5,581 nucleotides of DNA from an uncultured Actinomycetes bacterium (GTDB lineage Bacteria > Actinomycetota > Thermoleophilia > Gaiellales > F1-60-MAGs149): assembly GCA_903847495.1 (NCBI GenBank), contig CAINDT010000196.1, positions 1 to 5,581 on the forward strand. Direction: 5' to 3'. This document shows positions 5,562 to 5,581 of the stretch, in pieces (positions within the stretch are counted from its first letter, which is position 1; each line of letters begins with the position of its first letter). The translations under genes were made by a program, and so were the position numbers. The notes beneath the pieces are model-generated. The model saw only the letters and a program-made list of their open reading frames with translations. It ran no database searches and had not been told where the DNA came from.

Positions 5562-5581
5562 ATGGAAGCCTTCATCGTCGA
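5562..5581 (+). CDS. Start of a divergent gene, possibly an acetyl-CoA acyltransferase (thiolase)
   Basis: Only six full codons and part of a seventh are visible: MEAFIV followed by D or E. This matches the usual opening of bacterial thiolases, in which EAFIVDAVRTP forms the first beta-strand, but so few residues cannot prove it. The ATG is supported by the -10-like box just upstream and by its position facing away from the minus-strand operon. If correct, the enzyme would act in beta-oxidation or acetoacetyl-CoA metabolism. The rest of the gene lies beyond the window. Confidence 0.45.

Overview
The window is a gene-dense, high-GC segment (roughly two thirds G+C) of bacterial chromosome. I infer an actinobacterium, possibly of the Thermoleophilia type. 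The reasons are the GC-rich coding style, the lack of convincing Shine-Dalgarno sites at the ATG starts, and TANNNT -10 boxes placed only 6-8 nt before three separate ATG starts, which is typical of leaderless actinobacterial transcripts. No tRNA, rRNA, CRISPR array, insertion sequence or phage gene was seen. Nearly every base is coding; the only gaps are 44 nt (3609-3652) and 51 nt (5511-5561).

Layout. (1) 2-1558, plus strand: a DEAD-box RNA helicase lacking its N-terminus because the window starts inside it, with a long repetitive basic tail. It converges on the minus-strand genes, and the two stop codons overlap (1555-1558). A strong hairpin at 1579-1612, inside the 3' end of the opposing gene, is the best candidate for the helicase terminator. 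(2) 1555-2334 and 2331-3608, minus strand: a six-helix K+-channel-like protein and, upstream of it, a Rieske non-heme iron oxygenase alpha subunit. They overlap by 4 nt (GTGA) and probably form a two-gene operon with a leaderless promoter at 3616-3621. (3) 3653-4882 and 4875-5510, minus strand: an Nramp/SLC11-like metal transporter with an altered metal site and, upstream and overlapping it by 8 nt, a 211-residue soluble protein with a PRC-barrel-like domain and a truncated MgtE_N-like helical segment. (4) 5562-end, plus strand: the first codons of a divergent gene, probably a thiolase.

The most interesting unit is the last minus-strand pair. The transporter lacks the usual Asn (TM1) and Met (TM6) metal ligands of Mn/Fe Nramps, and it is translationally coupled to a protein resembling the cytosolic gating part of Mg2+ channels. 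I infer a two-component Mg2+ (or other hard-metal) uptake system with a separately encoded cytosolic sensor. The oxygenase has intact metal-ligand motifs of the quaternary-ammonium/carnitine-oxygenase type, but no reductase is encoded in the window.
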